19,974 nucleotides of DNA from Cyclostephanos tholiformis (GCA_036939975.1 JALLPB010000253.1:1-19974); one strand, 5' to 3'; shown: positions 10,695-19,886, counted from the first letter of the stretch. The notes: generated by a model not told the origin, from the sequence alone. Program-made: numbers and translations.

Positions 10695-11291
10695 GATGAA
10701 TTGGCGAAATTTGACGGCAGAATACCAAGGTAAAAATAAAATATGAGATTGGCTTTGTTCTTTCGTTGTGATGGGATGGGGGGCGGATGGTTTTGTTTTA
10801 GTATCGGTTTTTCATTTTTTTTCAGTGTTTTGTTGGACCTCGAGGCAGTGTGCAGTGGTAGATCGGTCTGTTCGTCTCACATTTCTTTTCTGTTTGAGGG
10901 CGGGAAGACTTTGGGTGTCATATCGGTGGGATCATCAGAAGGGTGTTTGGTACGTATTTTCTACATTCGGTTGGTTGGGGGGTTGCCTGCTTACCTATAG
11001 TGTTTGCAACGATTTATTAGCAAATACTAATACACTATGTTTTCTATCATTAGACCTGTCGTATGTCGAAAAAGAAACGGGAAGGACCTTGTTGTGTCGT
11101 ACTAAGTATTCTCTAGCGAGAGAGACAACTCACACACACAAAAAAAAAGCAATGACAACACAACACAAACACCAACGACGACGAAGACGACGACGAACAC
11201 AACGATGGAAACGTCATGACAACCCCACCGCCGCCATCCACCACCACCATTATTATTAATTGTCAAAAGACGACAGATACGCCATCGTATT
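10695..11291. promoter_or_regulatory. Shared divergent promoter region
   Basis: These 597 bp separate the helicase start (-) from the membrane glycosyltransferase start (+), so both promoters must lie here. The last 150 bp are A/C-rich with gacgacgaa repeats and resemble a leader. A four-codon upstream frame begins at 11205 (atg gaa acg tca tga). A second upstream ATG at 11216 is out of frame and runs past the main ATG at 11292. Both could lower translation if they are transcribed. Longer plus-strand frames here show no domain. Confidence 0.5.
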
Positions 11292-13985
11292 ATGCTACGA
11301 AAACGACACAGCGAGCATACGTCGCTGTCGAGCATTACCACGTCGACGTCGGTCGTGATTTCGTCGATGAGTAGCAACGGCAACGTCGGCGGGGGCGGCG
11401 CGAAGTACCACGCATCGAGCGGCGGAAACGGTGGCAACGGCGTCCTGATGCGATCTCGATCGTCACTTTCGTCGTCGTCGTCATCGTCGCTTTCGTCGTC
11501 AACGACCTCGTCGTCGATGTCGATGTCGATGTCGTCTATGGGATTATCGAATTTTCGCAGATCGCATCACTCCACCGGGAATTTCATTCCGTCGATGTCG
11601 TCATCGACCCACTTGCCATCGTCGATGTCCGTCGTGCGTCAGGGCACTATCGAGGATGGACGGATGATGACGCATCAACATTATATTCATCGCGCCGTCG
11701 TTACCGCGTTCATGACCGCGACTTCGATGCTCCTCGATTCGCCGTTAGTGAAGCGCACGTCCACGCGTATGAAAATACTGACGCGCAGGATATATAGGTA
11801 CAACGAAGTGGCACTGACGAGATATCCGACGTACGAACGCGCTTGTCGATACGTCATGCCGCGGATGCGTTCGCGTTGCGTCTTCGCGAGGATCGTGCTC
11901 GGCGACATGCTGAGGCTGCTACGTTTGATCGCTACCGAACTCCATTCCGCGATCCGATCGACGACGTGCGCACATCGGGCCGCGGTCATATTCGTCACAT
12001 TCGCGTGCGTATCCATTCGCATTTATTACGTCGATATGCCATCGTGGAAATATGAGGAGGAATGGAAACGGTGGGAATCGACCGTGCGCGAATCCATATC
12101 GGGCATGTTGCCACCGTCCTTGCCACCCGATGGTCGCACACGCGATTGGTCGTATTACGTCGTCGACGATCGCGATCGTCGTTGGACGGCGTTTTCGCCC
12201 CGATCGCCGAGGGGCGACGGTGGCGTCCTCGACCGCGACGACAATGCCTCGGAATACGCGGTGCCCATACCGGATTACGCCGAAATGGGACGAACGCGGG
12301 AAGTTCTCGCATCTCGCTTGCGCGACGCCGCCATGCGATCGTGCGACGAGCAACGCCGCCGACCTCGACGAAAATACGATCGCGAAGACGGTCTCGATCG
12401 CGTTGGTGGCCGCTCGTTGCCGGTTATTGGCATCACGGTCGCGAACGACACGCCCGAAAATCGTTACCTGCGCCGTTTGTTATACACGATAGACGCGAAC
12501 ATCGTCGGATCGATCGTGATCACATGGTACGACGAGATGACGGAATCGCAGCTTATGCGCGACGATGGGACGAGCTTGAGCCACGACGTCATCGGGGGGG
12601 CGCTCGGAGAGTTCATATCGCGTCGGGGATATGTGGAGGTAAAGTGGGACGCGGAAGAGGTAGGGACGATGACATCATCATCGGGTGGAGGAGGGGGCGA
12701 TGACGTTTTCGTGGCAGCAGGAAAGGGCGGGGTCGAGATTACTCGTGTCGTGCGATTGGCGGATTCGAAATCGATGAAACTCATGTCGCGAATGGCCCAG
12801 GTACGACAATTTTGTATCACCAACGACGAGAGTAGTCGAGGGGGCATCGATCCTCGAGCTGACCGTTACGCGCCCACGAACGATGTTGGGGACGCATGCG
12901 TCAACGAGCTCGTCATCCTACGCTTCCCAACCAACCTCGGTTTCTCATCGGGCGTGAATAACGCCCTCATGATACACCCGCGCGCGCCTCACTGGCTCAT
13001 AGCCAATTACGACATCGCGTACCCCCCCGATGTGTTAGGCGTCATGGGGATCGAATTGGAAAGGGCTCGGGAGGAATGGAGGGATCTTGCCGTGCACACC
13101 TTCGGGTACATCTACGGCAGGGGAAAGATCGAGAATCCTTGGAGTAACTTCGTCATGACGAGTTGCGCGGTGGCACACGTCGGGGTATGGGACGAGAACA
13201 TATTCCCCGCGTACTACGAGGATGACGATTACCGAGATCGGATACGGTACGTCCTGGGGGAGTGGATTGACGTGATCGGCGATTCGGATCGGTACAACGA
13301 CGCGCCATTGCAGTTCATGAACGACTCGCATCTGATACGGTACATGACCGACAGGAACGTATCGGTCGCGCACGGGCCGCTGGACGCCGAGACGTACCTG
13401 AGCGGGACGCACGAGACGATGAAGAAGGTACACGACGAGGAGGAGGCGATCGAGAGGGAGGAATCAAGGTTCCTCGTGAGATTGCGGTCGTCGATTGAAA
13501 AATTGCGAGCGGGAAAAGGACGGCCCGATGATAGGCCCGGCAATCCGTTGCATTATGAGAGCCTACGTTGGAGCACGGTGAAGGAGGTGTCTGACGCGGG
13601 GGGGTATTTTCGGTGTAAGCACGGGGCTTTGCCCGACGCCGGGGAGCACGGGGAGGACCCATTGAGATACTTCGGCTGGCACGAGAGATTTCTGGTGCCA
13701 TTCGTCAACAGGACCAGGGTGGCGCGATTGAGAGAGTACACGTCGCGACCGAACGAAACTGTTGTTGTCGATACGCGAATAGAAAAACGCGATCGAAGGA
13801 GGAGAACTCGCAATGACGGTGCGGTTACGGCCGAGGGGGCTCCATCTCCGTGGGCTGCTTGGACGTTCAATGCCACGCGTAGACATTGCGTTCACGAGGC
13901 GGTGAATGTACTCTTGTCGATACCGTCTGCCGAAGCGAGGACAAAGCTCACGAGACGATTCAGAGATTCATGTTCCGTCTGCTAA
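11292..13985 (+). CDS. GT2-like glycosyltransferase, type II membrane protein
   Basis: A single exon encodes 897 residues. After a Ser-rich N-terminus of about 110 residues, a hydrophobic segment at about 229-246 (AAVIFVTFACVSIRIYY) is the likely signal anchor, which places the rest in the Golgi or ER lumen. The lumenal part carries GT-A features: NLGFSSGVNNA from N548, then NYDIAYPPD with D574, similar to the NLGFAGG and NxDxxP blocks of GT2 enzymes. AYYEDDDYRDR with E643-D646 resembles the ED acceptor and base motif. Several N-glycosylation sequons (NRT, NET, NAT, NVS) support lumenal exposure. The 240 residues after the core are unassigned. Donor and acceptor are unknown. No family name beyond GT2-like is justified, and the match rests on short motifs, so a profile search is needed. 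Confidence 0.75.
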   Translation: MLRKRHSEHTSLSSITTSTSVVISSMSSNGNVGGGGAKYHASSGGNGGNGVLMRSRSSLSSSSSSSLSSSTTSSSMSMSMSSMGLSNFRRSHHSTGNFIPSMSSSTHLPSSMSVVRQGTIEDGRMMTHQHYIHRAVVTAFMTATSMLLDSPLVKRTSTRMKILTRRIYRYNEVALTRYPTYERACRYVMPRMRSRCVFARIVLGDMLRLLRLIATELHSAIRSTTCAHRAAVIFVTFACVSIRIYYVDMPSWKYEEEWKRWESTVRESISGMLPPSLPPDGRTRDWSYYVVDDRDRRWTAFSPRSPRGDGGVLDRDDNASEYAVPIPDYAEMGRTREVLASRLRDAAMRSCDEQRRRPRRKYDREDGLDRVGGRSLPVIGITVANDTPENRYLRRLLYTIDANIVGSIVITWYDEMTESQLMRDDGTSLSHDVIGGALGEFISRRGYVEVKWDAEEVGTMTSSSGGGGGDDVFVAAGKGGVEITRVVRLADSKSMKLMSRMAQVRQFCITNDESSRGGIDPRADRYAPTNDVGDACVNELVILRFPTNLGFSSGVNNALMIHPRAPHWLIANYDIAYPPDVLGVMGIELERAREEWRDLAVHTFGYIYGRGKIENPWSNFVMTSCAVAHVGVWDENIFPAYYEDDDYRDRIRYVLGEWIDVIGDSDRYNDAPLQFMNDSHLIRYMTDRNVSVAHGPLDAETYLSGTHETMKKVHDEEEAIEREESRFLVRLRSSIEKLRAGKGRPDDRPGNPLHYESLRWSTVKEVSDAGGYFRCKHGALPDAGEHGEDPLRYFGWHERFLVPFVNRTRVARLREYTSRPNETVVVDTRIEKRDRRRRTRNDGAVTAEGAPSPWAAWTFNATRRHCVHEAVNVLLSIPSAEARTKLTRRFRDSCSVC

Positions 13986-14544
13986 GTTGAAGATTTCGCG
14001 TAGTTTGCCCCTTGGCATGTGTGAAACTACGATGGGTGGTTAAAAATACAGTCAGCAGCAATCAATCTGATTGATGCCTCAAAATGATTTAAATTGGTCC
14101 TGCTCTCTAGATGAGGATTCACAAAAATTGACGTCGTAAATAGTTGGCCGACTTCACATGAGAATCCCTGCATCATTTTTTACATTCGATGATTTTGTCC
14201 AGCGTCGTTTTACCAGTTAAAAAATATTATTATGAGACTTGCAAGGAAATATTGGCTTTGCCATGTTATTTGAATTAAGACGTTGCTAGTGTGAATGAGT
14301 CACGGGCTTTGTCACCTTTTTCGTGATCTACTTCCCAATCTCATCAATCAGCATCATAGAATGAATAAAATTGAGAGGTGGAAAAGCAACTGGATTTTTG
14401 TTCACATTCGCCCCGTCCATTCCACCATGTCAGTTCGCACAAACAGAAGTGTCTCGTTGAGGTAGTCTCAATATTATTAATAAAGTTAAGAACAGATAGT
14501 CTATATTCCACGCAATCATCATCTGGTCGACCCATTAGAAAACA
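13986..14544. other. Intergenic region between convergent genes
   Basis: This is AT-rich sequence between the stop codons of the glycosyltransferase (+) and the duplicated Ser/Arg-rich gene (-), so it should hold both 3' UTRs. A short minus-strand frame at 14344-14535 has no recognised motif. No structural RNA or mobile-element remnant was noticed. Confidence 0.55.
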
Positions 14545-15804
14545 TTATCCCTTACATTCAAATGATGTTTCGAACACCAAAACTTCCGACCATGGGTTAA
14601 ATTCCACTCCCTTGGGAATCCAACGATCCAAATTCACCAAATCGGAATGCGACGATGATTTGGGAAGAAAGAAATGCATGGATGAATCATGCATGGATGA
14701 ATGTGATTGGAAGTTACCTTGATATTGAGAGGACTTGATTAGATAGGAGTGCATGGATGGATCCATATTGGTGTGACTGCCATAGCCCTGAGAGGAATTC
14801 ATTAGATCGGAATGCATGGTTAAATTCAACTGAGCATCACTCTGAGAATACCGAGAGGGCCTGATGATGCCGACGATATCGTTAGTGGACAAACACCGAT
14901 GAAGGGGACGGTTTTTTTTTCGCACGATAAATTTCGGTGCTGGCGCTGCCAAGGCGGAGAGACTGGTACTGGTCTCGGTGAAGCCCAGTTCCGTTTCAGA
15001 AACGAGAGTGGTTGGAGCCGAGTCCGCCCTCTGGGGGCTATGACTTCCGTCCATGATCGTGGCAATTGCGAACTCAACACTATCAATCTGATGGCAATTG
15101 GCATGAGATCCAGTGGATAAGATGGTACCGCCACAGCTGACTGAGACTCGTCCGACCATCCCCTTGAGCTTTTCTTCACTGTCTGATACAGACTCTGATT
15201 GCAATAGATCTCTAATCCTATAGTTGTGATCGCGACTTATTTGTCGACCGCTAAGACCATGGCCTTTACCATCGCTGATGTTATTCCTGCGGGTCGTTGT
15301 GATAGACTTTCCAGCGAGAGCCAGCACGGTCTTCTTTCCGCCGTCATCGTGGAGAGAAGGAGCACTACTGTTTCGTCGTAATGATTGCGGAATCCGGAAT
15401 AGCTGCTTATCGCAATCGCAAATGGTGCCACGGTTGCCAAGATCTGACACAGACTCTGATTGCAATCTATCTCCGATACTGTCACGATCGCGACATATTT
15501 GTCGACCGCTAAGGCGACGGCTCTCACTGTCGCTTATGCCATCTATCCGCGTCGTTGTGATTGGCTTTTCAACGAGAATCCTCTCTCCTTCTCTCTTGGC
15601 CTGCAGCATGGTCATCGTTTCGCCGTCCTCGAGAAAAGGAGGACAACTGTTTCGACGAAGCGATTCCAGACAACGTCCGTTGGAGATTTGAGATAGATCC
15701 GCATTAAATTTCTTGTAAGCTTCTAACTGCCGATGCAAGACTAGACGCTCCTCTCGGTTACGTTTAGGCGGTGCCTCCTTCTCGACTCGCCCCCTGCTAT
15801 CCAT
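14545..15804 (-). CDS. Ser/Arg-rich protein with internal duplication, unknown function
   Basis: This is a frame of 419 residues from the ATG at 15804; the frame stays open for 14 codons upstream but without another ATG. No known domain was recognised. Residues of about 48-125 and 141-212 are diverged copies of one unit. Both begin SLRRNS, contain ITTTR and LSGRQI, and end LQSESVSD. Each SLRRNS fits a basophilic kinase site (R-R-x-S), and further serines follow Arg in RCLSTND and QRADSAP, so regulation by phosphorylation is plausible. The C-terminal 100 residues have a shorter repeat around SMHSYLIKSSQ. The protein looks mostly disordered, with one helical stretch near residues 17-38 (REERLVLHRQLEAYKKF). 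It is convergent with the GT2-like gene and divergent from the transposon's zinc-finger gene. An additional 5' exon is possible. Confidence 0.62.
   Translation of the reverse strand: MDSRGRVEKEAPPKRNREERLVLHRQLEAYKKFNADLSQISNGRCLESLRRNSCPPFLEDGETMTMLQAKREGERILVEKPITTTRIDGISDSESRRLSGRQICRDRDSIGDRLQSESVSDLGNRGTICDCDKQLFRIPQSLRRNSSAPSLHDDGGKKTVLALAGKSITTTRRNNISDGKGHGLSGRQISRDHNYRIRDLLQSESVSDSEEKLKGMVGRVSVSCGGTILSTGSHANCHQIDSVEFAIATIMDGSHSPQRADSAPTTLVSETELGFTETSTSLSALAAPAPKFIVRKKNRPLHRCLSTNDIVGIIRPSRYSQSDAQLNLTMHSDLMNSSQGYGSHTNMDPSMHSYLIKSSQYQGNFQSHSSMHDSSMHFFLPKSSSHSDLVNLDRWIPKGVEFNPWSEVLVFETSFECKG
15172..15663 (-). repeat. Diverged tandem duplication inside a coding region
   Basis: Two units of roughly 215-225 bp, at about 15437-15663 and 15172-15384, share DNA words such as cagactctgattgcaat (about 15190 and 15452) and gtcgaccgctaag. 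They encode the two SLRRNS...LQSESVSD units. The copies have diverged at many positions, so the duplication is not recent. Confidence 0.8.
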
Positions 15805-16463
15805 TGAAAAGGTCGTTGCATGTGTCGAATGGACCAGTGACTGCAATGCTGTTTGGCCTCATGCCCTTAGCGTATGAAGACTCTTGATAATAAATATTAT
15901 TATTATTATATTATTATGGTTACAACTAAAATAATTTCTTGAATTGTTGTTGTTGGACCAGTGAGACATCAATATTTCTTCAATTTTTCTGTCCAGGCTT
16001 CGCAATGAGAGGTTCTACGGAACCTGAGGTCACAACAAAGAAAAAAGTAAAAGTTCGTTTCTTTGGGTGTGCGAGTTCACTTGCGAAGGCATTGGTAGAG
16101 ACCTGGTTAGACCTATTGTAACCACTACCGAACTTATATCAATTGACGTCAGGACCTAGCTAAGGGTTAGGCTGTGATTTCTTTGAGCAAGTACGCATGT
16201 GGACGTTTAGACATTAGAACAATGTGGAATTCGGCCAATTTTTTATTTTAAGACAGTGTCTTATGTTTTTAGTCATTCTATTCCGTGATTTTGTTGGTTC
16301 GCAGGTATCCATGCGCACATGTACGCATGTAGACATAAAATTGAGGCAACTCACCTTCCAAAAAAGGGACGACCGTACGAAAAAAAGGTGACGAGCATCA
16401 CACCGGGAGGCAACGAATACGGCATGCCTCCAATCTTCCTCGACATACATCAGCCTTCCTGCA
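15805..16463. other. Divergent intergenic region containing a transposon end
   Basis: The first half holds the promoter of the Ser/Arg-rich gene, including an att/tta-rich microsatellite at about 15890-15917. The second half, from about 16190, contains repeats shared with the far end of the transposon and the leader of the zinc-finger gene. A perfect 15-base palindrome (taagaca-g-tgtctta) lies at 16249-16263. Confidence 0.6.
16315..16349 (+). repeat. Candidate left terminal inverted repeat of the transposon
   Basis: The words gcac, catgtagacat (16326-16336) and ttgaggcaa (16341-16349) recur in the same order, inverted, at 19887-19935. The match is imperfect: the right copy has an extra catgtagac unit and a short insertion. 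A related copy, gtacgcatgtggacg, at about 16190 may be subterminal or may mark the true end. Confidence 0.6.
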
Positions 16464-18245
16464 ATGCCACCTAAAGCCGCTCTAGGCGCGAGGGTTCCTC
16501 GCGAATCGCGCAGTGTTGCTGTTGCGTCGACGCACCCCGCTGCAGCTGCAAAAAGAGCCACGACGTTGAAAAAAAAAATGTCATCGCCTATTCGTGAATC
16601 CCCCCCACGGAGCGCAAAAACGATAGCCAACAAGAAGATTCATGATCAGGTGATCTTGAATGAACGTATTCCCGTGGCTTCCATTGTGCACGACGCCGCT
16701 GAGACTACCCCCGGAGTTACTGTTGATTTGGCGCGTGTCGAGCGTTCGTCTACTGGGAACGCTCGACACGATGACATTCAAGGGGGTGAGACATGCATTG
16801 ACGAAGAGATAGTGGTAACAGTTGCGTCGCTGCCCCCTTTATGGAATGCTTGGTGGTGTGTTGGCTGTCGCGCTGTAAACTACGTTGGCGATGGTGGTGA
16901 GTTGCTTGGGGCCTGCGTTGGGTGTGGGGAACACAGCCCAGCACGAAACGACGTTATGCTCGACCCCGATCAGGTAGAGCAGGTGAAGGCAACGCCTGGG
17001 TTGAGTTACGACACCATTATGACAGAGAATGTGTGTCCCCCTCCCTCTTTGGGTCCTAAGACGAGTGGGATGACTGATGACGATCTCCTTGCGAGTTCGC
17101 CCGAGTCTTCGAAATATTCGGACACCGACTTTCAGTTCGAAAAGACTGATCTCGAAGTGAGTAAGTTTTCTTTTTTCGAAAGACTTGATCACTATATGGA
17201 GCGCCGTCCAATAAACGAGGACAATCGCAGGGCTGTAGAGATTGCGGTGATGGTTGAGGCTGGTTCGATCGTTAGGGAGTTGGGAACGATGACGAAAGAG
17301 AGTAGGGAGAAGAAATATTACGAAGAATATCTGGGGCTAATCTCCGATATTCCCAGCGACCGCTTTGAAGATGAGAGTGTTCGAGAGGAAATGAAGGTAC
17401 GTTTTAAAGGTATGCGGAAAGGAGGAGACATGACTCCAACGAATCTACTTCGTAAGTATGAAGGCGAATTGGCTTCGTTGAAAAAGTTTGCATACAAGTT
17501 CCCGGGGTTTGGTAATTCGAGTAAGCTCCCCAGCGGCACGGCACAGCTACAACAGTTAAGGAGGCCATTCGTTGCGAAGCTGTGGGCTGAAAATAATCCG
17601 GTGAGTCTATATTGATATGTTTCAATCGCACCGTTTGTCCTTTTTTGTAACGAAACAAATTATCTTTAGGATCGGATTGGATTAAACTACGATGATCCCA
17701 TCGCGGTTGCTGATGAGATTCCACCCACTTGGTGGCTGGAGCATAGCTCGTGCAAATTTATCTTGTCTGTCCTTGTGCACAAGGACAACAAGGACATCTC
17801 TACAAACCCGACGATGCTTCCCCCTGGGCCTCCACGCTCGGCTGTTCGTGCAAAGGCAAAAAAACAGTTCGAAAAGGAAAAGGAGACTGGTAAGTTATCG
17901 AGCAAGCGACCGGTACCTATCTCGGAAGGAAACCAGTCAAGTTTGACTGATGACATTGAACAGGAGGCGAAGAAAGCCAGGGTAGATGGAATGCGGTCAA
18001 TTATTGATAAAAATAAAGTGGAGGCGATAAACGCACAAATTACTGTCATGCGTCAGCTCGAAGATGTCTACGTCAGCAGGATGGGGAGAGAAAGGTACGA
18101 GCTTCAGTTGGTAAATCTGGTTAACCAGATGCCGGGCATGCTAGTTAATGACCAGATCGTAAATCCTCACACCCCTACTTCGGATGCATACGATATTGAC
18201 GAGGAGAATATTGACGACGCGTTTGATTTTAAGGAAAGTAATTAA
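16464..18245 (+). CDS. Transposon accessory protein with RanBP2-like zinc finger (2 exons)
   Basis: Exons join(16464..17600,17670..18245) give 570 residues. A zinc-binding module sits at 130-154: WWCVGCRAVN then CVGCG, with ligands C132, C135, C151 and C154. The W-x-C-x2-C-x3-N spacing is RanBP2-like, but the loop from N to the third Cys is 11 residues rather than about 6. A Lys/Arg-rich N-terminus could be a nuclear localisation signal. The middle (about 245-380) is helical and charged. After the intron, a WW-containing segment (PPTWWLEH) leads to a basic stretch ending SSKRPVP, then a probable coiled coil (KKARVDGMRSIIDKNK) and an acidic tail. The end weakly recalls NAM-associated C-terminal domains of plant PIF accessory proteins. 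In Harbinger elements the second protein usually binds DNA and helps import the transposase; that role is inferred from context. Confidence 0.78.
17601..17669 (+). other. Intron of transposon accessory gene
   Basis: This is a 69-bp phase-0 intron with donor gtgagt and acceptor tatctttag. Without splicing the first exon would stop four codons later, at 17613-17615. The frame after the acceptor is open to 18245 and starts DRIGLNYDDP. Confidence 0.85.
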
Positions 18246-18347
18246 TTATATGGAATAAATTTAGGGATATAATTATACTCGACTAAATTAAATAATATTA
18301 GAACAAAAGTGGAAGTGAAATGGTAGTCTAATTAAGTAGTCGATCAA
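18246..18347. terminator. AT-rich shared 3' region of the two transposon genes
   Basis: These 102 bases between convergent stop codons are very AT-rich, with taattatatggaataaat and related stretches. They must hold the polyadenylation signals of both genes or lie upstream of overlapping 3' ends. The exact cleavage sites cannot be read from sequence. Confidence 0.45.
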
Positions 18348-19781
18348 TCAATTCTTTATTGGCCCCTTTCTGCGAAATACATTAAAATGGTTTACTAGCA
18401 AACTGCGACGATGTAAAAATTGGAACGACAAATCACGGTCATTGTCTTCCGCTGATTCCGGTTCAATCTCCATCGCACCCGACAGCCAAATTCCATCGAA
18501 CCCTAGGGGAGCTCCACGACCGACCCTTATATTTCCCCTCTCCATCACGTCCAACATAAAATTATTCATCCAACAGCATGTTAAAAAGATTTTTTCACAG
18601 ATTCTTATATCACGATGGTAGAAGCCATTGTTGAGTATACGCCACCTCTTTTTTAGAATTCCAAAGGTGCATTCTACGTCCTTCCTAATTCCCTCTAGAT
18701 TCGTAGAAAAATAGTCTTCGGGTGATCCTGTCTCTGCACGTTTGAAGGGACAAATCGTTGTTGGCCAACGAAGGTAGCCATTATCACATATAAGATACAT
18801 ACCACGATTGCTCCGAATGTGACCGTCGTGCCCGTAATACGACCATCGCGCTTCACGAAACAGGCGGTTGCTCCTCATCTCTCCAACATTATTGTCCGTC
18901 TTAACAATATCCATGTCGTTTCTCGATCCGAAATGCGGCCCATAAACTGAGAGTATCCTGCGATTGAAATCCGTGATACACTGAAACCCAAGGGAAGGAA
19001 AAGACTCCTTACCCTTTGCGCGATTAAAGTCTCCTGCAGGGCAACTTGACCACTTAATATGGACCACATCAACAGATCCACAACAACCAGGCAAACCGAC
19101 GGAATTATAAAAGCTCTCAACTTTTGTCAACGCAGTAAGATTACTCGGCATATATATTTGCTCGTCTTGCATATCGATAATAGCATCGAGGAACAAATAA
19201 AAAAATTTGCGTACCTCGGAGGTGGAGATGGAGCACAATGGCTGACATGCCCGAAACACTGCTCCCGTCCCCAGAATGTAAAGGGAGCACATAACCAAAA
19301 GTTCCGTGCGCTCCCGAAACTCCGCCTGTCGAGTTTTTGTCCGCGGAAACGGAACATACCCCCGAATAATCAGGATGTTCGTGAGCTCCTCTACCTTTGA
19401 TAAAGGCATACGAAAATAATGTCGAAAATGGCCATACCGGTCGGACGAGGAGAGCTCATGAGCGAGATCTCTCGTCATCCCCGGACGTGTGAAATACCTA
19501 TACCATGCCGACACAGTAACGCTCTCAATTCGATATGCCCGATTGGAGCGGCGCTCACGTCGTTCTTGACTGCGATAACCATTATCATCGGACGAATAAT
19601 CAACGAGAGACTCATCGTCAAACTCAGATGTGAGCACCCCATCGAAATTACCCAACGTAACATCGAACTCAGCGCCAAAATCAAACTCAGCGCCAAAATC
19701 AAAGGAGGCAGCAAAATCATCATCAAAAAATTCGAATTCAGCCCCAAAATCAACATCGAATAGGGAAGATGAAGGATCCAT
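18348..19781 (-). CDS. PIF/Harbinger (HARBI1-like) DDE transposase
   Basis: An uninterrupted frame of 477 residues starts from the ATG at 19781. The open frame extends upstream to 19895 but only with a TTG there, and it runs into the inverted repeat, so the later ATG is preferred. The catalytic triad of the DDE_Tnp_4 nuclease is complete: D238 in GSVDVVHIKW, D333 in LICDNGYLRWP, and E370 in VECTFGILKKRWRIL. A helical region before it (FRHYFRMPLSKVEELTNIL, then LLVMCSLYILGTGAVFRAC) matches the helix-turn-helix part of the family. The first 55 residues are acidic and Phe-rich, with DFGAEF repeated. It would cut and rejoin the element ends in the nucleus. It lies tail-to-tail with the accessory gene, with 102 bp of AT-rich DNA between them. 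No frameshift or stop is seen, so it may be functional. Confidence 0.95.
   Translation of the reverse strand: MDPSSSLFDVDFGAEFEFFDDDFAASFDFGAEFDFGAEFDVTLGNFDGVLTSEFDDESLVDYSSDDNGYRSQERRERRSNRAYRIESVTVSAWYRYFTRPGMTRDLAHELSSSDRYGHFRHYFRMPLSKVEELTNILIIRGYVPFPRTKTRQAEFRERTELLVMCSLYILGTGAVFRACQPLCSISTSEVRKFFYLFLDAIIDMQDEQIYMPSNLTALTKVESFYNSVGLPGCCGSVDVVHIKWSSCPAGDFNRAKGKESFPSLGFQCITDFNRRILSVYGPHFGSRNDMDIVKTDNNVGEMRSNRLFREARWSYYGHDGHIRSNRGMYLICDNGYLRWPTTICPFKRAETGSPEDYFSTNLEGIRKDVECTFGILKKRWRILNNGFYHRDIRICEKIFLTCCWMNNFMLDVMERGNIRVGRGAPLGFDGIWLSGAMEIEPESAEDNDRDLSFQFLHRRSLLVNHFNVFRRKGPIKN
19662..19755 (-). repeat. 18-bp coding minisatellite in transposase N-terminus
   Basis: The plus-strand unit ctcagcgccaaaatcaaa occurs twice back to back at about 19668-19703. 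Related, diverged units (gcaaaatc, ttcagccccaaaatcaac) continue to about 19755. The repeats encode the DFGAEF units. Confidence 0.8.
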
Positions 19782-19886
19782 GGTTGGTGCGTTGGGATGA
19801 GAGGACAAGGGTGATGAACGGTAGGAGTGCGGTCTATTGATATGTGAGGAGAGGGGGGGAGGATTTGTGGTTCCACGTACGCAATT

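Noticed and set aside
10743..11259. Plus-strand frames upstream of the GT2-like gene
   Set aside because: They overlap each other in different frames, show no domain, and lie where two promoters are expected.
12062..12703. A 213-residue Arg-rich frame within the GT2-like gene
   Set aside because: It lies on the same strand in another frame, and its Arg-rich composition follows from cga/cgc-rich DNA; the main frame carries the motifs.
16249..16263. 15-base palindrome as a transposon end
   Set aside because: It has no partner at the other end, so it is not a terminal repeat; short palindromes arise by chance in AT-rich DNA.
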